A DNA stretch of 64,000 nt from Gemmataceae bacterium (GCA_901538445.1 LR594584.1:2699586-2763585); one strand, 5' to 3'. Positions 51,401-60,604 are shown, numbered from the stretch's first letter. Notes: generated by a model from the sequence alone, not told the origin. Made by a program: numbers and translations.

Positions 51401-53380
51401 GGGGACCGCGAGCCCCGGGCGCCCGGCGGGTGCCTTGAGCCGGACCCACAGCGCCGGGTCGTAGCGGTTCTTGAGGTCGTCGAGCAGGTCGAGCGGGTCG
51501 CCCTTCGCGGCCGGTGCGGTCGGCCCGTCGAGCGACGCGGCCGCCTCCTTGAACGCCGCCGGCAGCGCCTTGCCCTGCCGCAGCGCCCAGACCTCGACAT
51601 CCCCGTCGGGGACCACCACGCCGCCGACCGGCACCTCGCGGGTGAGCGCCAGCACCAGGGTGTTCGCGAGCGGTCCTTTCGTCGGGGCCGGGCCGAACGC
51701 GGCGGCGGTCGAACTCGTCATCGCCTGGAACGCCGAGAAGAACTGCTCGTACCTGTTCAACTCGGTGACGTGGACCTTGTGCGGCAGGATCTGCGGGACC
51801 GTCGCCTTCGTATCGAAATCGCCGGGGGCGATTGCCGACCGCACCCACGCGGGCGGGGTCGAGTTGACGCTCATGCACAGCGTCCCCGGCTTCGCGGCCG
51901 CACCGCTCTGCTCCGAGTGAATCCAGCTCTGCGACGGGGGCGGGACCTTGTCGCTGTGCTGCCACTTCAGCAGCGGCGTGCGGGCGAACCCGGCGGCCGG
52001 GTCGATGCGCGTCACCGCGTCGTTGTTGACCGCGTAGGCGTACCGCCCGTCGGACACGAGCCGCAGCGCACCCGGCGGATCCTGCCACACCTTCTTGCCG
52101 TCGCGGTCGGTCGCGATGAGCGCGACGCCAAACTCCGCGCCGCTCGCTCCGAAGAACAGCGTATCCCCCACGGAGCACACTGAGGTCGGCGGAGCGTGGT
52201 CGGCCATCCACCCGCCGCCGCCCGGCACCGGTGCGGCCCACGCGGGCTTGCCGGGGTTGTACACGGTCATCTCGTAGGTGAGCTTGAGTGGCGGCCGGGC
52301 GATGCCGCGGAAGTGGTACGTCCCCGGTTGAACCGGGCGGCCGTCGTCGTCGCGGAGGTCCCACGGTTCGAGGACCGGACCCTTGTTGCGTTCGACCTCG
52401 GCAACGAGCCGTCGGACGTGCTTGCCGGTCGCGTCGGTCACGTTGACCGCGACGAACCCGTCGAACGGCATCTCGAACGGCACGGCGAAGGGCGACGGGG
52501 GAACGAATGAGGTCGGTGAATGATCCTTGTCGCCGAGTGCGACGAGCGGGATCACACCCGCCTCGCCCTGCGAGTGGACGCGGACCGCCCGGGTGCGGGT
52601 TGCGGCCGTCGGCACCAGCACGAACGGCCCGCCGTCGGTGGTGACGGGCTTCCAGTCGGCCGGCTTCGCGAGCCGCGGGTGGACCTCGCTGGCGTCGGGG
52701 AGCGCGGCCACGGTCACCGGCTTCACCGGCGGCCGCGTCAGCACGACGCCCGCGATCGGCAGAGCATCGGGCCAGTAGCCGATCCACTCGTCAACCGGCG
52801 CGCCGCCGCGGGCGGTCGGCGGGAGCCGCCGCGTGGTGCGGCCGCCGATCGGTTCCGGGCTGTAGAAGCGCTGCTTCAAGAGGATGACGGGGTCGAGTAC
52901 GCTCGATCGGGCGACCGCGTCCCACGGAAAGTTGTGGACCTCGTAGGTGAACCGCAGTGCCCGCACCGTCGTGCCGGCGGGGAGCGTGCGGACCGGTCCG
53001 GCCGCGAGCGGCTGCCAGTGCGCCTCGTTGAGCGGGTCGCCGGGGAGCGGCGCGTCGGCCCTCAGGACTGCGACGAGCGGGCACGCGGTGCAGACGGTTC
53101 CGAGGGCGACCGGCTTCTGAAATGCCACACGGAAGTGCCGCCGCTCGCGCGCCACCGGGCCGGTCGACCACGCGCCGGAGTCGGCCGGCGGCGCGAGGCC
53201 CAGGAGCGCCGCAAGCGCCCCCTTCGGGGCCGGCCCGAGGTCGCGGCCGTCGCCGTGCGCAGTGCAGCGAGCGTAGTCGATGTCGGCGGCGGTCACCGCC
53301 AGGGGCGCGTCCGCGGCCGCGAGCGGCGGCGCGGCGAGGAGCGCAAGCAGGAGCCCGGGGAGGAGGCGGGTGGGTGGCAT
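48404..53380 (-). CDS. Giant secreted multidomain protein B, paralogue of A
   Basis: The 1658-residue product has a signal peptide (LLPGLLLALLAAPPLAAA). It repeats the layout of protein A: the opening VTAADIDYARC region, an FlgD-like fold (VTDATGKHVRRLVAEVERN, then PVQPGTYHFRGI), NHL-like blades (PSALAFDRSGVLYAACAKG, ARALVFDADGLLYVLDGEA), an EF-hand-type loop DADGDGKPGASE (about 1146-1157) and a CBM9-like C-terminus (GLDPAADATRADAVPGDVRV). The match to A runs nearly end to end, so duplication is clear. The ATG at 53378-53380 gives the signal peptide; a longer upstream frame is not supported. The two genes converge on one hairpin. Likely a polymer-binding exported protein. Confidence 0.82.
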   Translation of the reverse strand: MPPTRLLPGLLLALLAAPPLAAADAPLAVTAADIDYARCTAHGDGRDLGPAPKGALAALLGLAPPADSGAWSTGPVARERRHFRVAFQKPVALGTVCTACPLVAVLRADAPLPGDPLNEAHWQPLAAGPVRTLPAGTTVRALRFTYEVHNFPWDAVARSSVLDPVILLKQRFYSPEPIGGRTTRRLPPTARGGAPVDEWIGYWPDALPIAGVVLTRPPVKPVTVAALPDASEVHPRLAKPADWKPVTTDGGPFVLVPTAATRTRAVRVHSQGEAGVIPLVALGDKDHSPTSFVPPSPFAVPFEMPFDGFVAVNVTDATGKHVRRLVAEVERNKGPVLEPWDLRDDDGRPVQPGTYHFRGIARPPLKLTYEMTVYNPGKPAWAAPVPGGGGWMADHAPPTSVCSVGDTLFFGASGAEFGVALIATDRDGKKVWQDPPGALRLVSDGRYAYAVNNDAVTRIDPAAGFARTPLLKWQHSDKVPPPSQSWIHSEQSGAAAKPGTLCMSVNSTPPAWVRSAIAPGDFDTKATVPQILPHKVHVTELNRYEQFFSAFQAMTSSTAAAFGPAPTKGPLANTLVLALTREVPVGGVVVPDGDVEVWALRQGKALPAAFKEAAASLDGPTAPAAKGDPLDLLDDLKNRYDPALWVRLKAPAGRPGLAVPAEAVTTKVLVFTGPKLKALDYALVLDRPYRDAAEGAKLIVREGRATNAGGWDVRRGADRPLSPADPATAALVWDKPVKLRGFNLLRPMEWAGVTVDVWTGPEDAAIAATDLADDAKWKPVYQHRQNRSDIRFSWHTPRALLGDFGATLSVRALRVRIVEGPSGSGAGKPAAGGFERLVALEPVGRETEASGDLAQRITVVDLPEGDRKEAKVRGHLAVPAPSALAFDRSGVLYAACAKGVVRVRDLTKFDRAPDLEVVIPPEQTGRPRALVFDADGLLYVLDGEAKQIKVFDPATGKGVRTIGKPGGGVGRYDPATFTEPVAMTIDTAGKLWVVEQTFQPKRISRWTREGQYEAEWLGPTHYGGGGIMDPGDRTVVNHLGMKFRLDWEKRTARLEARLAPYGGGSYLPDRTTYVGGRRYLVGDRPVVTPFGDAGPTAVICVERAGVAVPLVATGLLSDWKEFARSPDLQQAAKGRNAAATAFVWCDADGDGKPGASEVQLLAAALTRSPYIGDDLSLNFVRGGGAPGLRLRTTGFGKDGVPAYDAAKPEEVAALTGETLVTNTGETLVMGHTFLDRDGKPQWTYPDRYAGVQASYMTPWGFTDRPPGVVAGSLGPVGQFEVGGEKLLCVNGNNGDYYAFTADGLLAAAIVGGPRGYGKRYFSISDCEPGVTDLSDLRKTVENFHGHVTKANDGKVYAIAGKNHITVMRVDGLERMQRVKGTVTVPAADLEKAGAWVATKARVERFLAAEGPKVYPVRPLTRPPVLDGDVLTDWKGVPEVTVRTTRDVSGKPAGEWRAKLAYDADHLYVAGTVTGDRPLRNAATDTSVLFQKGDGLDLHLGLDPAADATRADAVPGDVRVVFSVVGGKPVALLYRYRLAPRPARPTVFKSPVGELEVDEVRVLAKVKGQVRQGPNGWALEAAVPWAALGGKPPAKGGVLRGDLGFLTADPNGVATVGRYYWANRSLVVLSDLPSEARVHPNLWGEFRFEEASVDALLEP

Positions 53381-53673
53381 GCGGGGTCCAAGGTGACATT
53401 CGGCGGGAGGGCGAGCACGTCGGCAGACCAGGATGGTCGAGTGCGACCCGCAGAATGTCAAACAGATTCCCGCGTGGGTGAACGAAGAAGTGGCTGAGAA
53501 CACACGCACAAGGCAATGGCGCGGCGGGTGGAAGCCCGCACCTCTGGGAGATCCCACGAGGATTGCTGTGGTGCCGAGCCGGACGCCCGTAACCAAAGCC
53601 AGCGAATCACGGGCGCTTCTCGTGACGACTCGCGGGGCTTCGGATTTTGTCAGTCGGAAGGGTCGTGTGAGAA

Positions 53674-53877
53674 ATGGTTCTGGGCGAAGTGGGGGGACCG
53701 GTCTCCAGAATCAACGCGAACTCCTCAGAAACAGCTACAACTCTCCAGAACCAACGCGAACTCCTCAGAACCACGGCCAACTCTTCAGAACCAAACTGCA
53801 GGTCGCCAGAAGGAAAGCGACCCGCGCCCCAAAACCCGACCCAGAGTACCTCCCGGCGAGGTGCGGGACCATGTCGG
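53674..53877 (-). repeat. Dispersed element with 20-bp internal period, copy 2
   Basis: This segment is the reverse-complement partner of 35097-35274. Read on the plus strand, tandem units run at 53706-53725, 53726-53745, 53746-53765, 53766-53785 and 53786-53805, all starting CAGAA, so the period is exactly 20. It has about one unit more than copy 1. The shared edges (ATGGTTCTGGGCGAAGTG and ACCATGTCGG) mark its ends. Confidence 0.7.
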
Positions 53878-53950
53878 ATGCTTCACAGTTCGCAAAGAGA
53901 TATGGGCAGCGGAACCGCGACACCGATTCGCGCTGATCTGCATCCGTTCT

Positions 53951-54040
53951 GGAGCCGGCTCTGTGAGGCCGGCTACAGTTAGCGATCACCGTGAACTGGT
54001 ACAACACAGCATCTCGCGGGTCGTACCGGCTCACGGTGAT
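53951..54040. repeat. Structured intergenic repeat with GCCGGC core plus 18-bp inverted repeat
   Basis: 53951-53978 carries GAGCCGGCTCTGTGAGGCC and GGCTACAG, a relative of the element at 7800-7868. It is followed by ATCACCGTGAACTGGTAC (53985-54002) and its near-perfect reverse complement (54023-54040; two mismatches), with a 20-base loop. Confidence 0.55.
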
Positions 54041-54123
54041 TGGCGACTGTTATGTCTGGTTCACCGGCCCACTCCCGCGAAGGGAACGGGGACCTGCACC
54101 TGAGGTTGCGGACCCACCCCGGG

Positions 54124-55716
54124 TCACGCACGCTGGGCCGGTTCGAACGACAGGTCGCCGGTCCGGCTCTCGGGCCGGGCACGGGGAACGATTTCCCCCG
54201 AACCGGCCGCCTTCTGGGCGTCGGCCGCTGCGTCCGGGTGGGTCGACTGCCACAGCAGGTCGAGGGCGAGCTGGGCGCACCGCTCCTGGAACTGGGCGGG
54301 CGTCTCCTTGCGGTTCGGCTCCAGTTCGACCGTCCGGCAGATGCGGCGGAACCCGGCCTCGTCGTCGAAGAAGATCCGCCGGGCGAGCTTCAGCTTGTCG
54401 GCGTCGTCCATGTAGCCGAGTTCGATCGCCTTGTCGATCCGCCCGGGTCGGGTCGAGATGAACTCGACGCTCCCGTCGTCCTTCTTCCGCGGCTGCCCCA
54501 GCGCCGGGTCGAGCGTGTCGATGTGGTTGGTCGTGATGACCGTGAACACGCCGCTACTCTTCTCGACGCCGTCGAGGCAGTTCAGCAGGCAGTCGAAGCT
54601 CAACTTGCCGGTGTTGAGCACCGACGCCGCCTGGTTCTGGTTGTTCGCCCCGCCGGCGGCCGCGGCGGCGGGCGCAGCGGGCTTGGCGGCCGCGGCGGTC
54701 GCGGTCACGAGGTCCGCCAGCTTCGGCTTTCCGTACACGTTCTCGCGGCCGTGGAACACGTTGTCGAAGTCCTCGAACAGCGCGATGCACGGAACGTGCG
54801 CCTGCAACTCGGCCCACGACTGCTCGAGGTCCTCGTTGAGCATCTGGCCGAGCGAGAACACGAACAGCGGCAGGTCGAGGTCCTCGGCGATGGCCCGGGT
54901 GACGGCGCTCTTGCCGGTGCCGGGAGGGCCGTACAGCACCCACCCCCGCTTCCACGGGATGTCCCGCTCCTGGTACCACGTCCGCAGGTTCCGCCACATC
55001 TCGACCTCGCGGATCAGCCTGCGGACGTGTTCCGGGAAGTACAGCTTTTCGGTGGACCGACCTGGCGAGAGCGGCGACGCGCCGCGGCCGAGTTGCTCCG
55101 GCGTGTGCGCGAGGAGCCGGTACAGCCCCTCGTGGTACCACGCGAGGTTCGTCCCGGCCGAGTAGCGGTGCATCCCTTTCTGCGTCACGTCCGGCACCCG
55201 CTTGATGAAGAACCGCTTGTGCCGGGCCAGGCCGTTCGCCCAGTACAGTTGGTTCCGCGACTCCGACGCGGCGCGGACGAGTTCTTCGACGTTCACCGTG
55301 CCCCGGAAGAACGAGAGACTCGCCTCGGCCTCCGGCCCGCTCCGCCCGCCCCCCTCGGCCTTCTCGGCGGCGACGTTGAACCATAGCGGCACGCGGCCGA
55401 CCCAGAACAGGATGCGGTGCCCGCCGAAGTACTCGAACGGGACGTGCCCGTACTTGCCGTCGCGGAACGCCTCGTGCCGGCCGCCGAACACCTTTTCGCA
55501 CGCCGCCGAGCGCCGGTGCGTGCGGATCAGGTGCGCGAGCACGGCCTCGGCCGTCGCGTCGTCCTGCAGGTGGACCCGCGTCACGACGACGCGGAACGCG
55601 CCGTTCACGAAGCCCTTGATGCTCGACCAGCCGCGCAGGACCATGCCCAGGACGGTTCCCAGGATGGCGAACCCGGCGAGCATGGGCGCAATGGCTTCGA
55701 CTTTCATTTCGGTCAT
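54124..55716 (-). CDS. BCS1-like AAA ATPase with N-terminal membrane anchor
   Basis: The 530-residue product has one N-terminal transmembrane helix (about residues 10-27, LAGFAILGTVLGMVL). A region follows that resembles the BCS1 N-terminal domain (WFNVAAEKAEGG). The AAA domain contains Walker A GPPGTGKSAV (about 264-272), a BCS1-type Walker B CIALFEDFD (about 313-318, with ED rather than DE), ITTNHIDTLDPAL and RPGRID. The Walker B ED order and membrane anchor match the BCS1 family, whose mitochondrial member extracts or inserts a folded iron-sulfur protein. An Ala-rich insertion lies inside the AAA domain. The bacterial partner is unknown. No strong ribosome-binding site precedes the ATG. 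Confidence 0.85.
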   Translation of the reverse strand: MTEMKVEAIAPMLAGFAILGTVLGMVLRGWSSIKGFVNGAFRVVVTRVHLQDDATAEAVLAHLIRTHRRSAACEKVFGGRHEAFRDGKYGHVPFEYFGGHRILFWVGRVPLWFNVAAEKAEGGGRSGPEAEASLSFFRGTVNVEELVRAASESRNQLYWANGLARHKRFFIKRVPDVTQKGMHRYSAGTNLAWYHEGLYRLLAHTPEQLGRGASPLSPGRSTEKLYFPEHVRRLIREVEMWRNLRTWYQERDIPWKRGWVLYGPPGTGKSAVTRAIAEDLDLPLFVFSLGQMLNEDLEQSWAELQAHVPCIALFEDFDNVFHGRENVYGKPKLADLVTATAAAAKPAAPAAAAAGGANNQNQAASVLNTGKLSFDCLLNCLDGVEKSSGVFTVITTNHIDTLDPALGQPRKKDDGSVEFISTRPGRIDKAIELGYMDDADKLKLARRIFFDDEAGFRRICRTVELEPNRKETPAQFQERCAQLALDLLWQSTHPDAAADAQKAAGSGEIVPRARPESRTGDLSFEPAQRA

Positions 55717-55749
55717 AATGGCGTCTGTGTCCGTGTTGGTTGGTGCGAT

Positions 55750-55766
55750 GGCGGGCGCGGCCCGCC
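55750..55766 (-). terminator. Short GC hairpin between the NlpC-like and AAA genes
   Basis: GGCGGGC (55750-55756) pairs with GCCCGCC (55760-55766) with a 3-base loop. There is no T-tract. It could weakly separate the NlpC/P60-like gene from the AAA gene, which reads on the same strand. Confidence 0.3.
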
Positions 55767-55936
55767 CCGGCGTCGCCCGGGAGACTGGCGAGCCCGCGAT
55801 TGTGATGCTGACGGGGCAACGGACACTGAGGCGGGTTCCCGCCGCGAGGTTCGCGGGAAAACGGCGGGACCGCCCGGGTGCCGCGTCGCAGCGAGACAGG
55901 CACCCGGGTCGGCCGGAGACGTGTCGACCGGGGCGC

Positions 55937-56791
55937 TCACTTCTCGTGGAACACGCGGAGCGCATGGCTGGCGCTGTGGTAGTACCACGACTTCTCGTGG
56001 AACGGTCGGAGGTGGATGCCGCACGGGATGTCCTTGCCGTCGCTGTCCTTCACGCCCTCGCCGTGACTGTCGATGATGAGCGGCGCGCCGTCGGGCGAGT
56101 GACCGATCGCCCCCACCCAGAGCACGACGTGGGCGAGTTCGCCCTTGTTGTTGCGGATGTACAACAGGTCACCGGTTTGGAGCGCCGCGACCAGTTCCTT
56201 GTACGTGGCCGGCTTGCGGATCAACTCGACGCTGTGCTGCCGCTTCTCCCCCGGCAGCGCGAACGCGCGCTCCTCGGCCTGCTTGGCAACGGCGCTGTTG
56301 GGCTTGATGCCGAACCCGAGGTTGTACACGAACGCGGTGAAGTTGCTGCAATCGACGCCCTTCCCGTTGTGCCCCACGGCGGTCTTCTGCCACGGCCACC
56401 CCTGGGCCGGGCTCCAGTCCGGAACGTGGTGGTGCTGGTACCCGTAGCCCTCGAAGTGGAGAGCGATCGCGATGACGCGCTGCTGCTTCCAGTCGCGGGC
56501 CTTGCTGGCGATCCCCTCCGGTTCGGGGTAGTGCCGCTGCGGCGGCCCCCACGAGCCGCACTGCTTGCGGCACGCCTCCGAGTTCCACTCGCGGTACGGG
56601 ATCTCGGACTGCTGCCGCGGGTCGCCCCGCGGGCCTTCGAGGTCGCCGACCAGTTCCTTGACCGGGTGCGTGAACTTCACCGAGTACGGCGACTTGTACG
56701 GTTCCGTCGGCTTGGGGTCGTCGCCCGACGCGGTCGAGAGTAACAGAACTGCAACCATCACGGGTACGGCGGTGAGGCGGTGGGCGGTCAT
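55937..56791 (-). CDS. Secreted NlpC/P60-like cysteine hydrolase
   Basis: The 284-residue product has a signal peptide (LTAVPVMVAVLLLSTASG). The C-terminal part shows the NlpC/P60 papain-like core: nucleophile Cys148 in GKGVDCSNFTAFVYNLG, then ALQTGDLLYIRN, His221 in GELAHVVLWVG, and a DSHGEG segment. Enzymes of this fold usually cut peptide bonds in peptidoglycan stem peptides or hydrolyse amides. Whether Gemmataceae peptidoglycan is its target is not established by sequence. It lies upstream of a BCS1-like ATPase and downstream of an exported chorismate mutase on the same strand, with gaps over 100 bases. Confidence 0.83.
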   Translation of the reverse strand: MTAHRLTAVPVMVAVLLLSTASGDDPKPTEPYKSPYSVKFTHPVKELVGDLEGPRGDPRQQSEIPYREWNSEACRKQCGSWGPPQRHYPEPEGIASKARDWKQQRVIAIALHFEGYGYQHHHVPDWSPAQGWPWQKTAVGHNGKGVDCSNFTAFVYNLGFGIKPNSAVAKQAEERAFALPGEKRQHSVELIRKPATYKELVAALQTGDLLYIRNNKGELAHVVLWVGAIGHSPDGAPLIIDSHGEGVKDSDGKDIPCGIHLRPFHEKSWYYHSASHALRVFHEK

Positions 56792-56897
56792 GGGCGATCG
56801 TGGGGTGGGGTTGAGGTGTGCGCGTCGAGCGGCGCACTCGAACGAGCGAACTTGAACGTAGCTCGCTCGCAGAGCGGAAGCAAGGAGCGGGCGCGGA

Positions 56898-57452
56898 TCA
56901 GTTCCGGGCGAGCGGCCGCACGGCGAGCGAGCGGGCCTCGGGGGTGACCCCGTCGCCGGTGAGTCGCGGTTCTGCAAGTGCGCTGACCTCGACCCGCGTG
57001 AGGCGGCCGGTGGCGAGGTACGACTTGAGACCTGTGAGCAGTTCGCGGCCCACGGCGTCGATCTTCGGGCGCAGGTCGCGAACGAGGTCCGGCGCGTCGG
57101 GGAACGGCCCGCGGCCAGCGGCCTCCCACTCGCGGAAGCACTCGCGCTGCACGGCCTTCGCGGCCTCGATCTGTGCGGCGAAGAACGCGGTTGTGTCGGC
57201 CGGGTCGAGACCAAACTCGCGGCCGGCCTCGGCGACGGCTGCGAGCAGCGCGCGTTCGCGGGGCGGGTCGTCGATTGGCGAGCGGGTGTTCCACTTCGCC
57301 CGCGCCACGTCGGCCATGAGCTCGAGCCGGCGGTTCATGAGGTCGAGCAGGCGCTCGGCCGCGGCCGTGTCGGGCCGTGCCTGCGGCGGTCGCCAGCACC
57401 CCGGAGCGAGCCCGGCGGCGATCAGCGAGCGAACAAACCGGCGGCGGTCCAT
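56898..57452 (-). CDS. Exported chorismate mutase, AroQ gamma type
   Basis: The 184-residue product has an N-terminal Tat-like and lipobox-like signal (DRRRFVRSLIAAGLAPGC). The mature part matches the gamma subclass of AroQ chorismate mutase: LLDLMNRRLELMADVARAKW, then TRSPIDDPPRERALLAAV, then GLDPADTTAFFAAQIEAAKA and VQRECFREWEAAG. The all-helical enzyme converts chorismate to prephenate. Gamma-type enzymes are exported in several bacteria. GGAGG lies 8 bases before the ATG. The downstream gene is an NlpC/P60-like protein. Why an amino-acid enzyme should be exported here is unclear; chorismate is not expected outside the cytoplasm. Confidence 0.83.
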   Translation of the reverse strand: MDRRRFVRSLIAAGLAPGCWRPPQARPDTAAAERLLDLMNRRLELMADVARAKWNTRSPIDDPPRERALLAAVAEAGREFGLDPADTTAFFAAQIEAAKAVQRECFREWEAAGRGPFPDAPDLVRDLRPKIDAVGRELLTGLKSYLATGRLTRVEVSALAEPRLTGDGVTPEARSLAVRPLARN

Positions 57453-57609
57453 TGCGGCACCCTCCCCTTGTGCGGGCGGCACGCGCCGGCCGCGAACGAA
57501 GGGGCATGGTACGGACCGCTCGTGCGGGCGGCGCGAGGGCGCTATTCGGGCAACCGCGGGAATGACTCGCGCAGCGGCGAGTTCGGGGGCACCGACACGG
57601 GAGTCGCTG

Positions 57610-58027
57610 TCACTTCGTGGTGAGATCGAAGTTGAACTCCTGCAGCGGTTGGTCGGTGACCTCCGCGGACAGGCCGGACTTGTCGCAGAAGAAGTATTTC
57701 TCGGGCAACGCTTTCTTGTCCCAGTTCATCTGCCCCTTCTCCTCGACGCCCCACACGTCGAAGGACACCAGGTACTTTCCCGGCTTGATCCCGTCCTCGG
57801 GCTTCAGGGAGCCGAGGCGGTAGCGGCCGTCCGCCCCGATGTTTGAAGAGCACGGGCGGAGTCCGATGTTGCTTTCGGCCGGGAAGAACACGATCAGCCC
57901 CTGAGTCAGCGGCTTCCCGTTGAGCTGGACGCGGCCGACAACCTGGACCCGGCCACCGTTGTCCGAACACCCCGCCGCGAGAAGTGTGGCGAAAAAGAGT
58001 ACGGTAGAGGCGATGAACTGGCACCGC

Positions 58028-58038
<11 letters not shown>
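57610..58038 (-). CDS. Lipoprotein with transthyretin-like fold
   Basis: The 142-residue product has a lipobox-type signal ([14 protein letters not shown], Cys at about residue 23), then a beta-sandwich with [40 protein letters not shown] and [10 protein letters not shown]. This is the carboxypeptidase-regulatory/transthyretin-like pattern common in planctomycete lipoproteins. It overlaps the preceding DUF1559 gene by 11 bases and is therefore in the same transcript. It probably sits on a membrane facing the periplasm-like space and may be a cargo or partner of the pilin-like protein. The upstream in-frame ATG adds only unsupported residues. Confidence 0.82.
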
Positions 58039-59050
<1,012 letters not shown>

Positions 59051-59080
59051 GGGGCACCTCCGTTGGTGGAAGGGAGTCGG

Positions 59081-60604
59081 TCAGCGGGTGCCGGGGGCGA
59101 GCCAGTCGGCCCGGCCCCACCGGCGGGCGTTGTGGAACACGAGCCCGGTCTCGCCGGGGGTCAGCACCTCGATCAACTGTCCCCGCCACACGCGGCCGGC
59201 GGCGTCGGCCCAGTGGACCTGCCAGCAGATGCCGGTCGCGTCGCCGGGGCGGGGGCGGGCGTCCGGCCCGGCGAGCGCGGCCCACGGCACCGCGTACTCC
59301 ATCGTGTACCCGCGGCCGTCGGGCCACCGCTTCGCCGCGCCGGACACGCCCGCGGGGTTGCGGCGCTTGCCGTGCTCGTCCATGCCGAACGAGGCGTCGA
59401 GGCACGCCCGGTCGTCGGGCCGCGAGTACCACAGGATGAGGTGGTTCAGCCGCTCGCTCGTGTTCTGCGGGGTCGGCGGCCGCTTCAAGTTCAGGTCCGG
59501 CTTCCGCTGATCGACGGGGTAGCCGAGAGTCGCGTCGGTGCTCAGGCGGACGATCACGGAGCCGCCGGCCCACGTCTCGATGCCGGTCGCGACGTCAGCC
59601 CGGTTCCGAAGCGGGTTCGGGTCGGCGACCTCGGCCGCGAGGTACAGAGCGGTGTCGTCATACGCCGCGAACAGCGTCGCCCGGTACGCCTCGTCGAACG
59701 GCGGGTCGCACCGCCCGCTCACGGCGAGGGCGCGGTCCCACTCGCCGAGGTCAGCGTCGATCCGCGGGGGCCGCGGGGCGAACGGGATCCGCATCCCGCT
59801 GCTCGTCGCCTGGTTGTACGGCGTCTTCTGGTCGTTGCCGGTCCCCGGGCGGGTCTCGAACGGTGGCATCTCGCGGACGAACCGGGTCGCGTCGAACGCG
59901 ACCGCCCGGCCCGAGTCCGTTCCGCCGAACCGGACCGCGTCGCCGGCCGCGATCTCGCGGTCCCCGGCGCGAACCGTGCCACCGTAGACCTGCACGACAG
60001 TTTCCCCATCGGAAGACACCGCGACACCGAACTCGGACGCGCCCTCGGTGACGCGCGCGGCTGGGGTATCGAGCGCAAACTCGCCCGCGTCCGCCGGAAC
60101 CTTCGCCGCGAGCCGACCGTTCACCAGCACGCCGCGGGCCGGCCCGGCGAGGTCGAGTTCCGCCGGGCCTTCGAGGACGACGACGGTCCCGCTCTGGAAC
60201 GTCACCTCGGCGAGCCCGGCGACGAGCCGCACCCGGCCGCTGGTCAGCGCCGCGTCGCCGTCGGCGAGTTCGCCCTGGAGTGCGGTCAGCGTCGCGAACG
60301 CCCGCGGGCTCGCGGCCGGCCGCAGCGCCACCCACGCAATGAGAACCGCCGCGGCGCACCCGGCCAGTGCGAAGGCCGCACGCCGCCAGGTTCGCCGGAC
60401 CGGCGGCGCGGCGGGCGCGGGCAGGGCCGCGAACCGCTGCCGCAGGCACACGTGCAGGTGGACCGCGTCCTGGTACGCCGGCCACAGGTCGGGGTGGGCC
60501 GCGAGCAACTCGTCGAGCGCGGCGAGGTCACCCGGCGTCGCTTCGCGCCAGCAGAGCCTCTCGACAACGGCGGCGAGTCGTGCCGCGGGGGTCTCGTCGG
60601 TCAT
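59081..60604 (-). CDS. FecR-like membrane protein with CBM9-like C-terminal domain
   Basis: The 507-residue product has a cytoplasmic N-terminal region (VVERLCWREATPGDLAALDE), a transmembrane helix at about residues 73-91 (AAFALAGCAAAVLIAWVAL), then a FecR domain (LTSGRVRLVAGLAEVTFQSG, VVLEGPAELDL). The C-terminus is CBM9-like (RIDADLGEWDRALAVSG, TALYLAAEVADPNPLRNRAD). FecR proteins usually control the ECF sigma factor encoded upstream. The fusion to a sugar-binding-like domain suggests a ligand-sensing role. The ATG overlaps the sigma stop in an ATGA, so the two are coupled. The C-terminus resembles the same region of the giant paralogues. Confidence 0.82.
   Translation of the reverse strand: MTDETPAARLAAVVERLCWREATPGDLAALDELLAAHPDLWPAYQDAVHLHVCLRQRFAALPAPAAPPVRRTWRRAAFALAGCAAAVLIAWVALRPAASPRAFATLTALQGELADGDAALTSGRVRLVAGLAEVTFQSGTVVVLEGPAELDLAGPARGVLVNGRLAAKVPADAGEFALDTPAARVTEGASEFGVAVSSDGETVVQVYGGTVRAGDREIAAGDAVRFGGTDSGRAVAFDATRFVREMPPFETRPGTGNDQKTPYNQATSSGMRIPFAPRPPRIDADLGEWDRALAVSGRCDPPFDEAYRATLFAAYDDTALYLAAEVADPNPLRNRADVATGIETWAGGSVIVRLSTDATLGYPVDQRKPDLNLKRPPTPQNTSERLNHLILWYSRPDDRACLDASFGMDEHGKRRNPAGVSGAAKRWPDGRGYTMEYAVPWAALAGPDARPRPGDATGICWQVHWADAAGRVWRGQLIEVLTPGETGLVFHNARRWGRADWLAPGTR

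Larger units (their letters stand above)
53381..54123. other. 743-base spacer without a supported gene
   Basis: The spacer between giant gene B and the AAA ATPase gene holds the 20-bp-period element (53674-53877) and two structured repeats (53951-54040). Open frames cross it on both strands, but they encode only repeat-derived sequence. Parts, such as 53440-53700, are lower in GC than the flanks. Confidence 0.5.

Noticed and set aside
48467-52183. A 1238-residue plus-strand open frame over giant gene B
   Set aside because: The sequence is dominated by Arg, Asp, Val and Pro with no motif, while the minus-strand frame matches its paralogue along its length.
53433-54103. Several open frames in the spacer after giant gene B
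   Set aside because: They are produced by the 20-bp-period repeat and neighbouring palindromes and lack starts with ribosome-binding sites.
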